A stretch of 64,000 nucleotides of DNA from Gemmatimonadota bacterium (GCA_022820995.1 JAJEEM010000032.1:1-64000), one strand, 5' to 3'. Counted from the first letter of the stretch, positions 45,438-54,404 are shown. Made by a program: numbers and translations. The notes: a model not told the origin generated them from the letters alone.

Positions 45438-47572
45438 GCACGCGGAACAGCAAAAGCACGGGCCCGGGAATCGGGGGACGGTGGAGTCGGGTGGCCGGCC
45501 TCGCCGCGGTCGTGGCCGGCTTCGCGTTCGGCGTCGGAGCGCTCCAGGCGCAGTCGCACGTGACCGTGGACATCGGGGCCCGGGATCCCGCGTTCTCGCC
45601 GGACGGGTCGACGATCGCCGTCTCCATCCTGGGGAAGATCTGGACGCTTCCCGCCGAGGGCGGCGCGGCGTGCCAGCTCACGGACGGGGCCTCGTGGGAC
45701 ACACGCCCCGCCTGGTCGCCTGACGGCCGCTTCCTCGCCTACGCCGCGAGAACCCGGGAGGGGGCGGACATCCTCGTGCGCAACATGGCCACGGGGGGCG
45801 TCCGCTTCCTGCACCACGTTCCGGGGTCCGTCGGGCACATGCAGTTCCATCCGGACGGAAGCCAGCTCTTCTTCGTGGACGACCGCTCGCAGTACGAGGC
45901 GCACGTGTGGCGGATCCCGCTGGCGGGCGGCGAGGCGGAGCAGATCACGCACACCCGGAACTGGCACGAATGGTCGTTCGCCCTCTCGCCGGACGGGAAC
46001 CGGATCCTCCTCGAGACGGGGCGCTTCGACGGCACGGACCTGTACGAACTCGACCTGGAGGAGATGTCGCTCGAACAGGTCACGGACACGCCGGAGCGGG
46101 AGATGGCCGTCGCGTGGAGCGCGGACGGAACGCGCCGCGCGCACGTGATGACGCACAACGGTGCCGATCATATCGTCGTGTCGGTGTCCGGCGAGCGGAA
46201 GCTCTTCCTGAGCGCCTTCGACCAGAAGCAGCTCGCGTTCCACCCCTCCGGCGAGTGGCTCCTCGTCCTCGGGGGGCGGCGGCTGCAGCGGCTCGACCTG
46301 GAGAGCGGCGAGTTCGCTCCGATCCCCTTCGAGGCCCGATTCGAGGTTGCCGGGGATCCAGCCGACGATCTGCTGATCACGAACGTCCGCCTCTTCGACG
46401 GCACGGGCGACGAGGCGGTCGCGGGGGCGGCGGTGCTCGTCCGCGACGGGCGGATCGCCGAGGTGCGGACAGGCGCGGAGGCGAGGGTCCCGGAGATCGC
46501 GCCCGGCACGCCGGTCATCGACGGGGGCGGCCGCATGCTGCTCCCGGGGCTGATGGACAACCACTACCACTACTGGCAGCCCCTCGCCGGCGCGGACCTG
46601 CTGGCCGCCGGGATCACCGCGATCCGCGATCCCGGCTCGGCGATCCAGGACGCGATGGACTTCAAGGACGCGGTGCGGCTGGGCGTGCTGGCCGGGCCGG
46701 ACGTGTACACGGCCGGTCCGCTGATCGACGGCCCCGCCGGCTACCACCCGCTGGTCGACGTGAGCATCGACGACCCCGCGGCCGCCCCGGCGCTCGTCCG
46801 CGCGCTCAAGGAACAGGGCGTCGACCTGCTGAAGGCGTATTTTCTGCTCGACCCGGACGTGCTCGCTGCCGTCGTGGCCGAGGCGCGCGTCCAGGGGCTG
46901 CCGGTCACGGGGCACATCGGCGTCCGCACGAGCTGGCGCCAGGCGATCGAGGCCGGGATCAGCGGGTTCAACCACATCCGGGTGTGGCGCGACTTCCTGC
47001 CCCCGGAGATCCAGGTCGACGGCCGGGACATGTCGCTCGACGGCGGACGGAACCCCGTCGGACGCATGCAGGCGGACTGGCGGGAGATCGATCCGGCGAG
47101 CCCCCAGGTGGCGTCGCTCCTCGAACTCATGGCGGAGACCGAGACGGGGCTCGACCCCACGCTCTACATCCAGGAGATCGAGGACAGCGACCGCTCGCGC
47201 TTCTCGCTCCCGGAGTTCCACGCCGCCCGGCAGGCGTACGAGCGCATGGGCGAGTTCGTGCGCCGTGCCGTCGAGGCCGGGGTCCCGCTGCTTGCGGGCA
47301 CGGACAACGTGGGGCTGTTCAACGAACTCGAGGCGTACGCGGAGGCCGGCGTGCCGAACGCCGCGATCCTGCGGGCCGCGACGGCGAACGGCGCGCGGTG
47401 GCTCGGGAAAGAGGACGACTTCGGGACCGTGGCGCCGGGCCGCCGCGCGCACCTGATCCTCGTGGACGGAGATCCGCTGGCGGACATCGCCGACCTGCGG
47501 AATATCGATCTCGTCGTGAAGGACGGTGTGATCGTCTTCGGGGGGCCTCCGGCGGAGCCGCTCGTCCCGTGA
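45434..47572 (+). CDS. Exported amidohydrolase with N-terminal TolB-like propeller
   Basis: 712 residues from ATG 45434, coupled by overlap to the MBL gene. After a signal anchor, residues ~45-310 are WD40/TolB-like blades (RDPAFSPDGSTIAVSI, RPAWSPDGRFLAYAA). The rest is an amidohydrolase barrel with GLMDNHYHYW (H-x-H), a Lys in DLLKAYFL, H in VTGHIGV and FNHIRV, and the Asp of LLAGTDNVGL. This propeller-amidohydrolase fusion is common among secreted enzymes of Gemmatimonadota-like bacteria. Substrate unknown. Confidence 0.9.
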   Translation: MSTRNSKSTGPGIGGRWSRVAGLAAVVAGFAFGVGALQAQSHVTVDIGARDPAFSPDGSTIAVSILGKIWTLPAEGGAACQLTDGASWDTRPAWSPDGRFLAYAARTREGADILVRNMATGGVRFLHHVPGSVGHMQFHPDGSQLFFVDDRSQYEAHVWRIPLAGGEAEQITHTRNWHEWSFALSPDGNRILLETGRFDGTDLYELDLEEMSLEQVTDTPEREMAVAWSADGTRRAHVMTHNGADHIVVSVSGERKLFLSAFDQKQLAFHPSGEWLLVLGGRRLQRLDLESGEFAPIPFEARFEVAGDPADDLLITNVRLFDGTGDEAVAGAAVLVRDGRIAEVRTGAEARVPEIAPGTPVIDGGGRMLLPGLMDNHYHYWQPLAGADLLAAGITAIRDPGSAIQDAMDFKDAVRLGVLAGPDVYTAGPLIDGPAGYHPLVDVSIDDPAAAPALVRALKEQGVDLLKAYFLLDPDVLAAVVAEARVQGLPVTGHIGVRTSWRQAIEAGISGFNHIRVWRDFLPPEIQVDGRDMSLDGGRNPVGRMQADWREIDPASPQVASLLELMAETETGLDPTLYIQEIEDSDRSRFSLPEFHAARQAYERMGEFVRRAVEAGVPLLAGTDNVGLFNELEAYAEAGVPNAAILRAATANGARWLGKEDDFGTVAPGRRAHLILVDGDPLADIADLRNIDLVVKDGVIVFGGPPAEPLVP

Positions 47573-48348
47573 TCGACCCCCTCGCAGCAGGCGCCATCGA
47601 AGCCGTCGCCGTCGAATTCGCTGCCCTCGCGGCGCCGCAGGTGGAGCCGGCGGGCGGGCTCCTGCCGGCGCTCTCCGACAACCCGTTGCTCGCGCTCGGC
47701 GCGCTCTTCGGTGCGGGCGTCCTCACGAGCACGAACCCGTGCATCTGGCCGATGATCCCGATCACGTTCTCGGTCATCTCGGGGACGGCGGGCGAGGGTC
47801 AGCCGCGAAGGCGCACCATCGGACTGACGCTCACGTACGCGCTGGGACTGGCGCTCCTCTACTCGCTGCTCGGCGTCATCGCCGGGCTCAGCGGCACCGT
47901 GCTCGGGTCGATCGGAGCGAGCTTCTGGGCGCTGTTCGCGACCGGGAACCTCCTCCTCTTCTTCTCGCTGTTCATGCTGGACGTCTTCCCGGTCCCGGTG
48001 CCGAAGCGGCTCCTGGCGTGGGCGAGCAGCCGCGGCGGCGGGTCCTACCGGGCGGTGTTCCTCCTAGGCGCGACCTCCGGCATCGTGGCTGCGCCGTGCG
48101 GGGCGCCCGCCTTCGCCGTGGTCCTCACCTGGGTCGTCGCCGAACAGGCCGGGCTCATGGGGTTCGTCTACCTCTTCACCTTCTCGATCGGCATGACCGC
48201 CGTGCTCATCGCCGTCGGCCTGTTCTCGGGGACGCTCGCCGTGCTGCCGAGGTCGGGGACGTGGATGATCTGGATGAAACGGGCCGCAGCCGTCATCATG
48301 ATCGGGATGGCGCAGTTCTACCTCATCCGGGCGGGATACTTCATGTGA
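47569..48348 (+). CDS. CcdA/DsbD-type thiol electron transporter
   Basis: 259 residues from GTG 47569, overlapping the previous stop (GTGA). It has about six membrane spans. Paired cysteines sit in STNPCIWPMIP and IVAAPCGAPAF, the positions that shuttle electrons across the membrane in CcdA and the DsbD beta domain. It would pass reducing power from cytoplasmic thioredoxin to the periplasmic TlpA-like protein encoded next, with which it overlaps by 4 bases. Confidence 0.92.
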   Translation: MIDPLAAGAIEAVAVEFAALAAPQVEPAGGLLPALSDNPLLALGALFGAGVLTSTNPCIWPMIPITFSVISGTAGEGQPRRRTIGLTLTYALGLALLYSLLGVIAGLSGTVLGSIGASFWALFATGNLLLFFSLFMLDVFPVPVPKRLLAWASSRGGGSYRAVFLLGATSGIVAAPCGAPAFAVVLTWVVAEQAGLMGFVYLFTFSIGMTAVLIAVGLFSGTLAVLPRSGTWMIWMKRAAAVIMIGMAQFYLIRAGYFM

Positions 48349-48908
48349 ACGCAAAACCGGGACACGTCGCCACGCGCGCGATGTTCGCGGCGCTGGCCGC
48401 AATCGCCGGTGCCGCCCTCCTGTCGGCGGGTCCGCTCCAGGCGCAGGCGGGCGCGGGGCAGGTGAGCCTCGCCACCGGAACGCAGGGGCCGGACGCCACT
48501 CTGCAGGATCTGGACGGCAACGAGATCCAGCTCCTCGACTACGCCGCCGGCAAGCCCACGCTCATCGAGTTCTGGGCCGCGTGGTGCGAACAGTGCGAGG
48601 GGCTGCAGCCCGAGATCGACCGGGTGCAGGCGGACTTCGGCGACCGGGTCAACGTCGTCGCCGTCGCCGTGGCCGTGGCCCAGTCGCTGCGCCGCGTGAG
48701 GCGACACGCGGAGGCGCACGGGGCGGAGTATCCCTATCTGTGGGATGCGGATGGCGCGGCGGTGCGCGCCTACTCGGCGACCACGACCTCGATCGTCGTG
48801 ATCCTCGACGCGGAAGGGAAGGTGGCCTACACCGGCGTCGGCCCCGACCAGGATCTCGTCGGGGCCGTCACCGGTATCCTCTCCGATCAGGAAGCGGGAG
48901 GGGATTAG
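48345..48908 (+). CDS. TlpA-like periplasmic thioredoxin
   Basis: 187 residues from GTG 48345, coupled to CcdA (GTGA). A signal segment ends near PLQAQAG. The thioredoxin fold has its active site in FWAAWC81-E-Q-C84, with DLDGNEIQLLDYAAGKPTLIEF as the TlpA-type lead-in. It probably receives electrons from CcdA and reduces periplasmic disulfides, sulfenic or selenenic acids. The convergent candidate selenoperoxiredoxin gene ends 3 bases away and is a plausible client. Confidence 0.92.
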   Translation: MNAKPGHVATRAMFAALAAIAGAALLSAGPLQAQAGAGQVSLATGTQGPDATLQDLDGNEIQLLDYAAGKPTLIEFWAAWCEQCEGLQPEIDRVQADFGDRVNVVAVAVAVAQSLRRVRRHAEAHGAEYPYLWDADGAAVRAYSATTTSIVVILDAEGKVAYTGVGPDQDLVGAVTGILSDQEAGGD

Positions 48909-48911
48909 CTC

Positions 48912-49508
48912 CTACGGGTCGACAGGCTCGGGCGTCACCTCGTCGATGATGGCGGCGAGTTGATCGTAGGCGGCGGGATCCACCTGGTTGAAGCTCGGAA
49001 TCACGCCCGCGATGCGGCCGTCCGGGCCCACGACGATCACGGCGCGGCTGTCCACCGCGTTGCTGTCCCTCAATCCTCCGCCGAAGGCGACGTACGTCCC
49101 CCCGTCGTTGTCCGCGTCGCTGCCGAACAGGAAGGGGAAGTCCTCGTCCTTCAGCCATGACGCGAGTTCGTCGACCGGGTCGTTCGAGATGCCGACGAGA
49201 ACCACGTTCCGGCCCTCGTTGAAAACACTTGCGTACTGATCACGGTACGCTCTCATCTGAACCGTTCAGCCACGCGTCCTGACTCTGAAGAAGAAGGCGA
49301 GGACGACGGTCTCGCCCCGGTAGTCGCTGAGGCGGATCGGGTCCTCGAGCGCGCCGTAGCGCGTCGCGCCCGGGAGCGCGAAGTCGGGCGCCATCTCGCC
49401 CACGGCGAGCAGTTGCGAGTCCTGCGCGCTCACCGGGGCCGCGCCTCCGATGGCGAGCGTTCCGGCCAGGCCCAGCGCGAGGGCGGCGGCCAGGACAAGT
49501 CTCCGCAT
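48912..49508 (-). CDS. Exported peroxiredoxin, candidate selenoprotein (UGA at catalytic position)
   Basis: 199 codons from ATG 49508 with AAAGGA upstream. A signal peptide ends near PVSAQ. The AhpC/TSA fold runs MAPDFALPG, VVLAFFFRVRTRG, TGA at 49266-49268, then TVQMRAYRDQYASVF, GRNVVLVGISND and IVVGPDGRIAGV. The TGA is codon 81, in the same frame, at the position of the peroxidatic Cys of the PGCT-like motif. No other Cys occurs in the protein. A hairpin matching bacterial SECIS rules follows. Read as a stop, it would give an 80-residue stub and a 114-residue ORF. A Cys TGC to TGA null mutation is the alternative. Confidence 0.75.
49231..49268 (-). promoter_or_regulatory. Candidate bacterial SECIS element with the UGA codon
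   Basis: After UGA (49268-49266) and 15 bases, the minus strand forms GCGUAC (49250-49245), an 8-base loop CGUGAUCA, and GUACGC (49236-49231). The stem is perfect. The loop starts 21 bases after UGA and has G at its second position, as required of bacterial SECIS hairpins read by SelB. Confidence 0.6.
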
Positions 49509-49654
49509 GTCTCGGTCCTTTCGTGCGGGTGGAAGACAGGTGGAAGAGCCATGCCGAAGGGTGGCGCGCCCCCGGCGTTCGCGCCAGAGTTGAACGACGC
49601 CTCGCCGCCGGAGGCTGAAGACCGATGCTCACCCCGCCCTCAAGGAGGCGCCTC

Positions 49655-51130
49655 ATGATCCGTCCATTCCGAGGCCGTCCATGGCGTCGTGCCGTCGCCT
49701 GCGTCGTCGCCGTCGTTCTCGCGGCTCCCGCGTCCGGGTGCGCCCAGGGGAACGGCGATCCCGTCGACGATCCGCGCTTCGAGCAGGCGGTGGCCCTGTT
49801 CGAGGCCTGGCTCGACGCGAAGATGGCGTACGAGAAGATTCCCGGCGTGTCCGCGGCGCTCGTGCACGACCAGGATCTCGTCTGGGCCAGCGGGTACGGG
49901 TACGCGCACCGAGATACCGGGGTCCCCGCGACCCCGTCGACGATGTATTCGGTGTGCTCGATCTCGAAGCTCTTCACCTCCATCGGCGTGATGCAGCAGC
50001 GGGACGAGGGCAAGCTGGGTCTCGACGACCCCGTCTCCGCGCACCTTCCGTGGTACGACCTCGAGCAGGTGTACCCCGACGGCCCGAGCGTGAGCGTGGA
50101 GGGGATCCTCACCCACTCCTCCGGACTCCCGCGGGAATCGGCGCACCCCTACTGGACCGGTCCCGATCACCCCTTCCCGACGGTGGACGAGATCATCGAA
50201 GGGCTGGCGGAGCAGGAGACGCTGTATCCCGGCCGCCGCTACTTCCAGTACTCGAACCTCGGCATGGCGCTGGCGGGGCAGTTGGTCGAGCAGGCGTCGG
50301 GGATGACGTACGACGAGTACATCCGGAGCCGGATCCTGGAGCCGCTCGGGATGACGGACACGTATACCGACATTCCCGTCGAGCACCGGGGCGGCCGCTA
50401 CGCCACCGGATATTCGCGGCTCGAGCGGGACGGCGACCGGGCCGAGGCCCCGTTCTTCCAGGCGCTGGGGATGGCCTCCGCGGCGGGGTTCGCCTCCACC
50501 GTGGAGGATCTCGCGCGCCTCGCGTCGTGGCAGTTCCGGCTGCTGGAGAACGGCGGGACGGAGATTCTCGACGCGAACACGCTGAGGGAGATGCACCGCG
50601 TGCACTGGGTCGACCCGGATTTCGACACGATGTGGGGGCTCGGGTTCGCCGTCGCGCGCCGCGACGGGGAACGCACGGTGGGTCACGGCGGGAGCTGTCC
50701 GGGCTTCCGCTCGACCTTCCAGATCCTTCCGGCGAAGAAGCTGGCGGGCACGGTGATGATGAACGCCCAGGCCAATCCCACCGACGTGTGGACCAAGATG
50801 ATGGCGACGCTCGGCGCGGCCTTCGAGGAGATCCGGAGCGATCCGGGCGGTGGGACCCCGCGCCCGGCCTCCCTGGCGGAGTACGAGGGACTCTACCAGT
50901 CCACGTGGGGAGAGACGGTCATCCTCAGGTGGGACGACGGTCTCGCGGCCCTCGGCGTCCCGACGAACGATCCGCTCGAAGCGATGACGAAGCTGCGGCA
51001 CGAGGACGGCGATACCTTCCGGCGCATGCGGGACGACGGCGAGCCGGGTGAGGCGTACATCTTCCACCGTGAGGACGGCGCCATCGCCCGGTACAGCGTC
51101 CACGGAAACTTCTCGAACAAGGTCCGGTAG
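49655..51130 (+). CDS. Lipoprotein serine hydrolase, beta-lactamase/DD-peptidase fold
   Basis: 491 residues from ATG 49655, with AAGGAGG 6-8 bases upstream. A lipobox ASGC gives C29. The class C-type active site is S102-I-S-K105 in YSVCSISKLF, with YSN in QYSNLGMALAG and HGG in VGHGGSCPG replacing KTG. A C-terminal ~100-residue domain follows. Such proteins are esterases or D-amino-peptidases more often than beta-lactamases. It lies 6 bases before the aminotransferase gene. Confidence 0.9.
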   Translation: MIRPFRGRPWRRAVACVVAVVLAAPASGCAQGNGDPVDDPRFEQAVALFEAWLDAKMAYEKIPGVSAALVHDQDLVWASGYGYAHRDTGVPATPSTMYSVCSISKLFTSIGVMQQRDEGKLGLDDPVSAHLPWYDLEQVYPDGPSVSVEGILTHSSGLPRESAHPYWTGPDHPFPTVDEIIEGLAEQETLYPGRRYFQYSNLGMALAGQLVEQASGMTYDEYIRSRILEPLGMTDTYTDIPVEHRGGRYATGYSRLERDGDRAEAPFFQALGMASAAGFASTVEDLARLASWQFRLLENGGTEILDANTLREMHRVHWVDPDFDTMWGLGFAVARRDGERTVGHGGSCPGFRSTFQILPAKKLAGTVMMNAQANPTDVWTKMMATLGAAFEEIRSDPGGGTPRPASLAEYEGLYQSTWGETVILRWDDGLAALGVPTNDPLEAMTKLRHEDGDTFRRMRDDGEPGEAYIFHREDGAIARYSVHGNFSNKVR

Positions 51131-51136
51131 CGGACG

Positions 51137-52396
51137 ATGACGACGGCGATGACCACTCTTTCCGGTCCTTCCGGCAGCCTCATTCCCGAGGCGGCGACGC
51201 GCGAAGGGAACGACCCGATCTTCGCCCTGCACGGCGAGGCCGTGCGGCGGGCCGCGGCGGGCGAGTCGATCCTGAACTCGACGCTCGGGGCGCTGATGAA
51301 CGATGACGGAAGCCTCGCGGTGATGCCGGCGGCGGCCGAGGCGCTGGGCCGCGTGCCGCACGCGCGCGCCGCCGGCTATGCGCCGATCTCCGGAGACCCT
51401 CCCTACCTGGCCGCGGTGATCGCGGACCTCTGCGGGGAGGGCGGCCTGGCCGAGCAGGCGGTCGCCGTCGCCACGCCGGGGAGCACCGGGGCGATCCACC
51501 ACGCGATCCTGAACTTCCTCGAGCCCGGGCAGGCGGCGCTCACGCCCAGCTACTACTGGGGACCGTACCATACGATCTCGACCCATTCGGGCCGCGCGGT
51601 CGAGACCTTCAACATGTTCGACGCCGGGATCCGCCTCGACGTCGGGGCCTTCCGGGAGGCGCTCGAAGGCCAGATCGAACGGCAGGGGCGGTCGCTCGTC
51701 CTCTTCAACTTCCCCTGCAACAACCCCACGGGGTATTCGCTCGACGAGTCGGAGTGGGAGGCGGTGGCGGAGATCGTGCATGAGGTCGGCCGGCGGGGTC
51801 CCGTCGCGTTCCTCCTCGACCACGCGTACGCGAAGTTCGGGGACGAGGGGTCGAACCGCTGGCTCGGCCACCTCCCTCGGATGATGGAGTCCGCGACGGT
51901 TCTCGTGGGCTGGACGGTGTCGAAGTCGTTCGCCCTCTACGGCGCGCGCGTGGGGGCGCTCGTGGCGCTCCACCGGGAGGCGGAGGAGCGGCAGCGGATC
52001 TCGAACGCGCTCGGGTTCTCGTGCCGGGCCACGTGGTCGAACTGCAACCACCTCGGACTGCTCGGCGCCACCGAACTCCTCACGGATCCGGAGTTGCGGC
52101 GGCGCACGGACGAGGAGCGCGCGGGGATGATCCGCCTCCTCAACGAGCGGGTCGCGGTCTTCAACGGGCTTGCGGGGGGCGCGGGGCTGACCTACCCCCG
52201 CTACGAGGGGGGCTTCTTCGTTTCGGTGTTCACGCCGGACGCGGAGGTGACGGCCGCAACCATGCGCGAGGCCGGGGTGTACGTGGTCCCGATGGAGGGC
52301 GCGGTACGGATCGCGCTCTGCGCCACGCCGGCGCACTCGATCCCGCGGCTCGTCGAAGCGCTGGCCGAGGGGATCGCGACCGCCCGCGCCGCCTGA
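51137..52396 (+). CDS. Class I/II aminotransferase (aromatic/aspartate-like)
   Basis: 419 residues, start ATG 51137. Fold-type I landmarks: TPGSTGAIHHAIL, PSYYWGPY, the NPTGY in FPCNNPTGYSLDE, D in FLLDHAYAKF, and the cofactor Lys in WTVSKSFALYGARVG. The last resembles tyrosine/aspartate aminotransferases rather than the enzyme at 12971-14269. The substrate is unclear. It probably shares a transcript with the serine hydrolase and rhodanese genes. Confidence 0.9.
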   Translation: MTTAMTTLSGPSGSLIPEAATREGNDPIFALHGEAVRRAAAGESILNSTLGALMNDDGSLAVMPAAAEALGRVPHARAAGYAPISGDPPYLAAVIADLCGEGGLAEQAVAVATPGSTGAIHHAILNFLEPGQAALTPSYYWGPYHTISTHSGRAVETFNMFDAGIRLDVGAFREALEGQIERQGRSLVLFNFPCNNPTGYSLDESEWEAVAEIVHEVGRRGPVAFLLDHAYAKFGDEGSNRWLGHLPRMMESATVLVGWTVSKSFALYGARVGALVALHREAEERQRISNALGFSCRATWSNCNHLGLLGATELLTDPELRRRTDEERAGMIRLLNERVAVFNGLAGGAGLTYPRYEGGFFVSVFTPDAEVTAATMREAGVYVVPMEGAVRIALCATPAHSIPRLVEALAEGIATARAA

Positions 52397-52424
52397 GCGG
52401 CCCGGCGGGGAGGCTTCCGGGAGA

Positions 52425-52973
52425 ATGATGATGGAACGACAGAATGCAGCCCTGGTTCTCGCAGCCCGCGGGCTGCTGGCTCCGACGCTCGTACTCGTCG
52501 CCGTCGCCGGTTGCGCCGGTCAGGCCCGCCTGACGGACGAGGAGAAGCTCGCGCGCGTGGAAGAGATGGTGGAGGAGGTCGAACGGCGCTTTCCCGAGGT
52601 GGACGCCGTCACCGTGGAGGAGGTGGGGCGGCTGCTCGAGACCGGAAGCGTCGTGCTCGTCGACGCCCGGGCGCCCCGCGAGCGCGAAGTCTCCTGGATT
52701 CCCGGCTCGATCACCTCCGAGGAGTTCGAGCAGGACCCGGACCGGTACGCGGAGCTGACCGTCGTGGCCTACTGCACGATCGGACACCGGAGTTCGGAGT
52801 ACGCGAAGCGCCGGAGCGAGGAGGGCCGGCCCGTCCTCAACCTGCGCGGGAGCCTCCTCTCATGGGCCCACGCCGGCGCGCCGCTCGTGGGCCCCGACGG
52901 ACCGACGAACCGCCTCCACGTCTACGGTGAGACCTGGAACCTCGCCCCCGCCCGCTACGAGACCATCTGGTAG
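52425..52973 (+). CDS. Rhodanese-like lipoprotein
   Basis: 182 residues from ATG 52425 with GGGAGA upstream. A lipobox AGC gives C30. The rhodanese domain has VTVEEVGRLLETGSVVLVDAR, GSITSEEF and the active-site loop C117-T-I-G-H-R-S, then the Trp-rich C-terminus. It may transfer sulfur or act on periplasmic thiols. A degenerate partial copy of this type of gene lies at 54405-54505. Confidence 0.88.
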   Translation: MMMERQNAALVLAARGLLAPTLVLVAVAGCAGQARLTDEEKLARVEEMVEEVERRFPEVDAVTVEEVGRLLETGSVVLVDARAPREREVSWIPGSITSEEFEQDPDRYAELTVVAYCTIGHRSSEYAKRRSEEGRPVLNLRGSLLSWAHAGAPLVGPDGPTNRLHVYGETWNLAPARYETIW

Positions 52974-53083
52974 GCGCGGCAAGCCCAGGCGTGGGAAGGG
53001 TGTTGAGCCTCGGATGACGCCCATGCCGTATCATGGGTTGTCGTGAGAAACACCCTGGAGAACACAAGCGGCCCGGGTAGAGT

Positions 53084-53641
53084 ATGACAAGCATGGAGCG
53101 GATCGCGCATTCCGGCACGAGAGGATACCAAACTGCGGCGCAACAGCTGATGACGGATGCCCCCGTACCGGCGATCCTGGTGGCGGAGCACATCCTTCAC
53201 CTGCGCCAGCGGGCCGGGGTCGAAACCAACTTCGCCGACCTGCTGGGGCTGACGTACCTGGCGCACGCGCTCACGCTTTCCTGTCACGGCGAGCCCTTGT
53301 TCGTGGACAACGTCGAGGCGTGGGCGCCCGGTCCGTCGATCCCCGCGGTCTACGGGTCCTTTCAGCATCATCGCATGAATCCGATCCGCCGTCCGGGCAC
53401 TCCGGGCGACATGTTGCTCGGCCCCAAGGCCCGAGCCGTGATCAGCGCCGTCGAAGACACCTATCGAGAGGACGACTGGAGGACGCTCACGGGTCGTATC
53501 ACCGCCCCCGGGGCGCCCTGGTACAACACCTTCTTCGGCCTTGGGGAGGGATCCGTGATCCCCAACGAGGCCATTCGGATCTACTATGACGCGTTGATCG
53601 CGAGCGCCGGTGCGGAAGAGCAGAGTGCCCTCGCCCACTGA
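53084..53641 (+). CDS. Panacea/SocA-like antitoxin
   Basis: 185 residues (ATG 53084; the ATG at 53093 is an alternative). Panacea-domain features: VAEHILHLRQRAG, a helix LLGLTYLAHALTLSCHGEPLF, VEAWAPGPSIPAVYG, and a C-terminal helix ISAVEDTYREDDWRTL with HP-like ITAPGAPWYN. It is the second Panacea gene in the window and is diverged from 3101-3658. The 36-codon membrane protein gene overlaps its 3' end. Confidence 0.8.
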   Translation: MTSMERIAHSGTRGYQTAAQQLMTDAPVPAILVAEHILHLRQRAGVETNFADLLGLTYLAHALTLSCHGEPLFVDNVEAWAPGPSIPAVYGSFQHHRMNPIRRPGTPGDMLLGPKARAVISAVEDTYREDDWRTLTGRITAPGAPWYNTFFGLGEGSVIPNEAIRIYYDALIASAGAEEQSALAH

Positions 53642-53735
53642 CGAGGCGCTTCGTGCAATTCAGACCACGGCGACCGCGATCGCGATCCTGCTCGGCGTCG
53701 CGCTTACGCTGCTCGAGATCAGCCGACTCATATAG
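53625..53735 (+). CDS. Single-span small membrane protein, candidate Panacea-paired toxin
   Basis: A 36-codon frame from GTG 53625, with GGAAGAG about 5 bases upstream, ends at TAG 53733-53735. It overlaps the Panacea gene by 17 bases in another frame. The product is a short polar head (PSPTDEALRAIQT) followed by one hydrophobic span (ATAIAILLGVALTLLEI) and a basic end (SRLI). Small membrane toxins paired with Panacea antitoxins are known. Coding is inferred from the ribosome site, overlap and amphipathic layout only. Confidence 0.5.
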   Translation: MPSPTDEALRAIQTTATAIAILLGVALTLLEISRLI

Positions 53736-53759
53736 CGCGTCACCCCGGAACCAGCCCGG

Positions 53760-54344
53760 TCAGCGCGGGGGGTCGCCGAATACGGGGGCGAAGATGCTTG
53801 AGAGGTCGATCACGCCGACTTGCGTGTCGCCGAGATGGACGGGGAGCCGGCGGCCGAAGCGCTCGGGCCCGAGGCGCAACGTTGATCCCGCCCCGGATCC
53901 CGGGCCGAAGCGGTACACATCGACCTGATTCTCGGTGGGGTCCACGATCCAGTACTCGCGCACGCCTTGGCGCTCGTAGAGCCGCCGCTTTTCGCCGCGG
54001 TCGCGCTCGGCCGTGGAGGGGGAGAGAACCTCGACGACGAGGTCCGGCGCCCCCACGAGTCCCGCCTCCTCGACGATGTGGCGCCGTTCGCTGGAGACGA
54101 AGAGAATGTCCGGCTGCACTCCCTCGCCGGTGGCCGGAAACTCGACCCCGGGGGCGGCCACCACTTCGCCGTGTCCGGGCTCCTCCAACAACTCGGACAG
54201 CCTCATCAGGAGCCGCTTGCTGACCACCTGATGGCGCCACTTGGGGGCAGCGGTCACGTGCAGGATCCCGCTGATCGCCTCGTAGCGGTTGCCATCGTCG
54301 GGCATCCGCTGGGCGTCCCGCCAGGTCCCTTCGGTAAGTTGCAT
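53760..54344 (-). CDS. Uma2 family (DUF820) PD-(D/E)XK endonuclease-like protein
   Basis: 194 residues from ATG 54344. The Uma2 pattern is GNRYEAISGILHVTAAP, GVQPDILFVSSERR, LVVEVLSPSTAERDR, and KRRLYERQGVREYWIVDP, with the nuclease D and E-V-L residues. The family is common in Cyanobacteria and environmental bacteria and has an unsettled role, often near mobile DNA. The longer upstream frame reads antisense through the rhodanese remnant and is not used. Confidence 0.88.
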   Translation of the reverse strand: MQLTEGTWRDAQRMPDDGNRYEAISGILHVTAAPKWRHQVVSKRLLMRLSELLEEPGHGEVVAAPGVEFPATGEGVQPDILFVSSERRHIVEEAGLVGAPDLVVEVLSPSTAERDRGEKRRLYERQGVREYWIVDPTENQVDVYRFGPGSGAGSTLRLGPERFGRRLPVHLGDTQVGVIDLSSIFAPVFGDPPR

Positions 54345-54404
54345 GGTTCGCACATCATAGCTCCGCGCTCGCGTCCAATCCAACCCGGAACCAATGATGC
54401 GCGG

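Noticed and set aside
49640..52336. Very long minus-strand open frame of about 900 codons
   Set aside because: It is antisense to the serine hydrolase and aminotransferase, both with complete active-site motifs; composition is Arg/His/Glu-rich as in other shadows.
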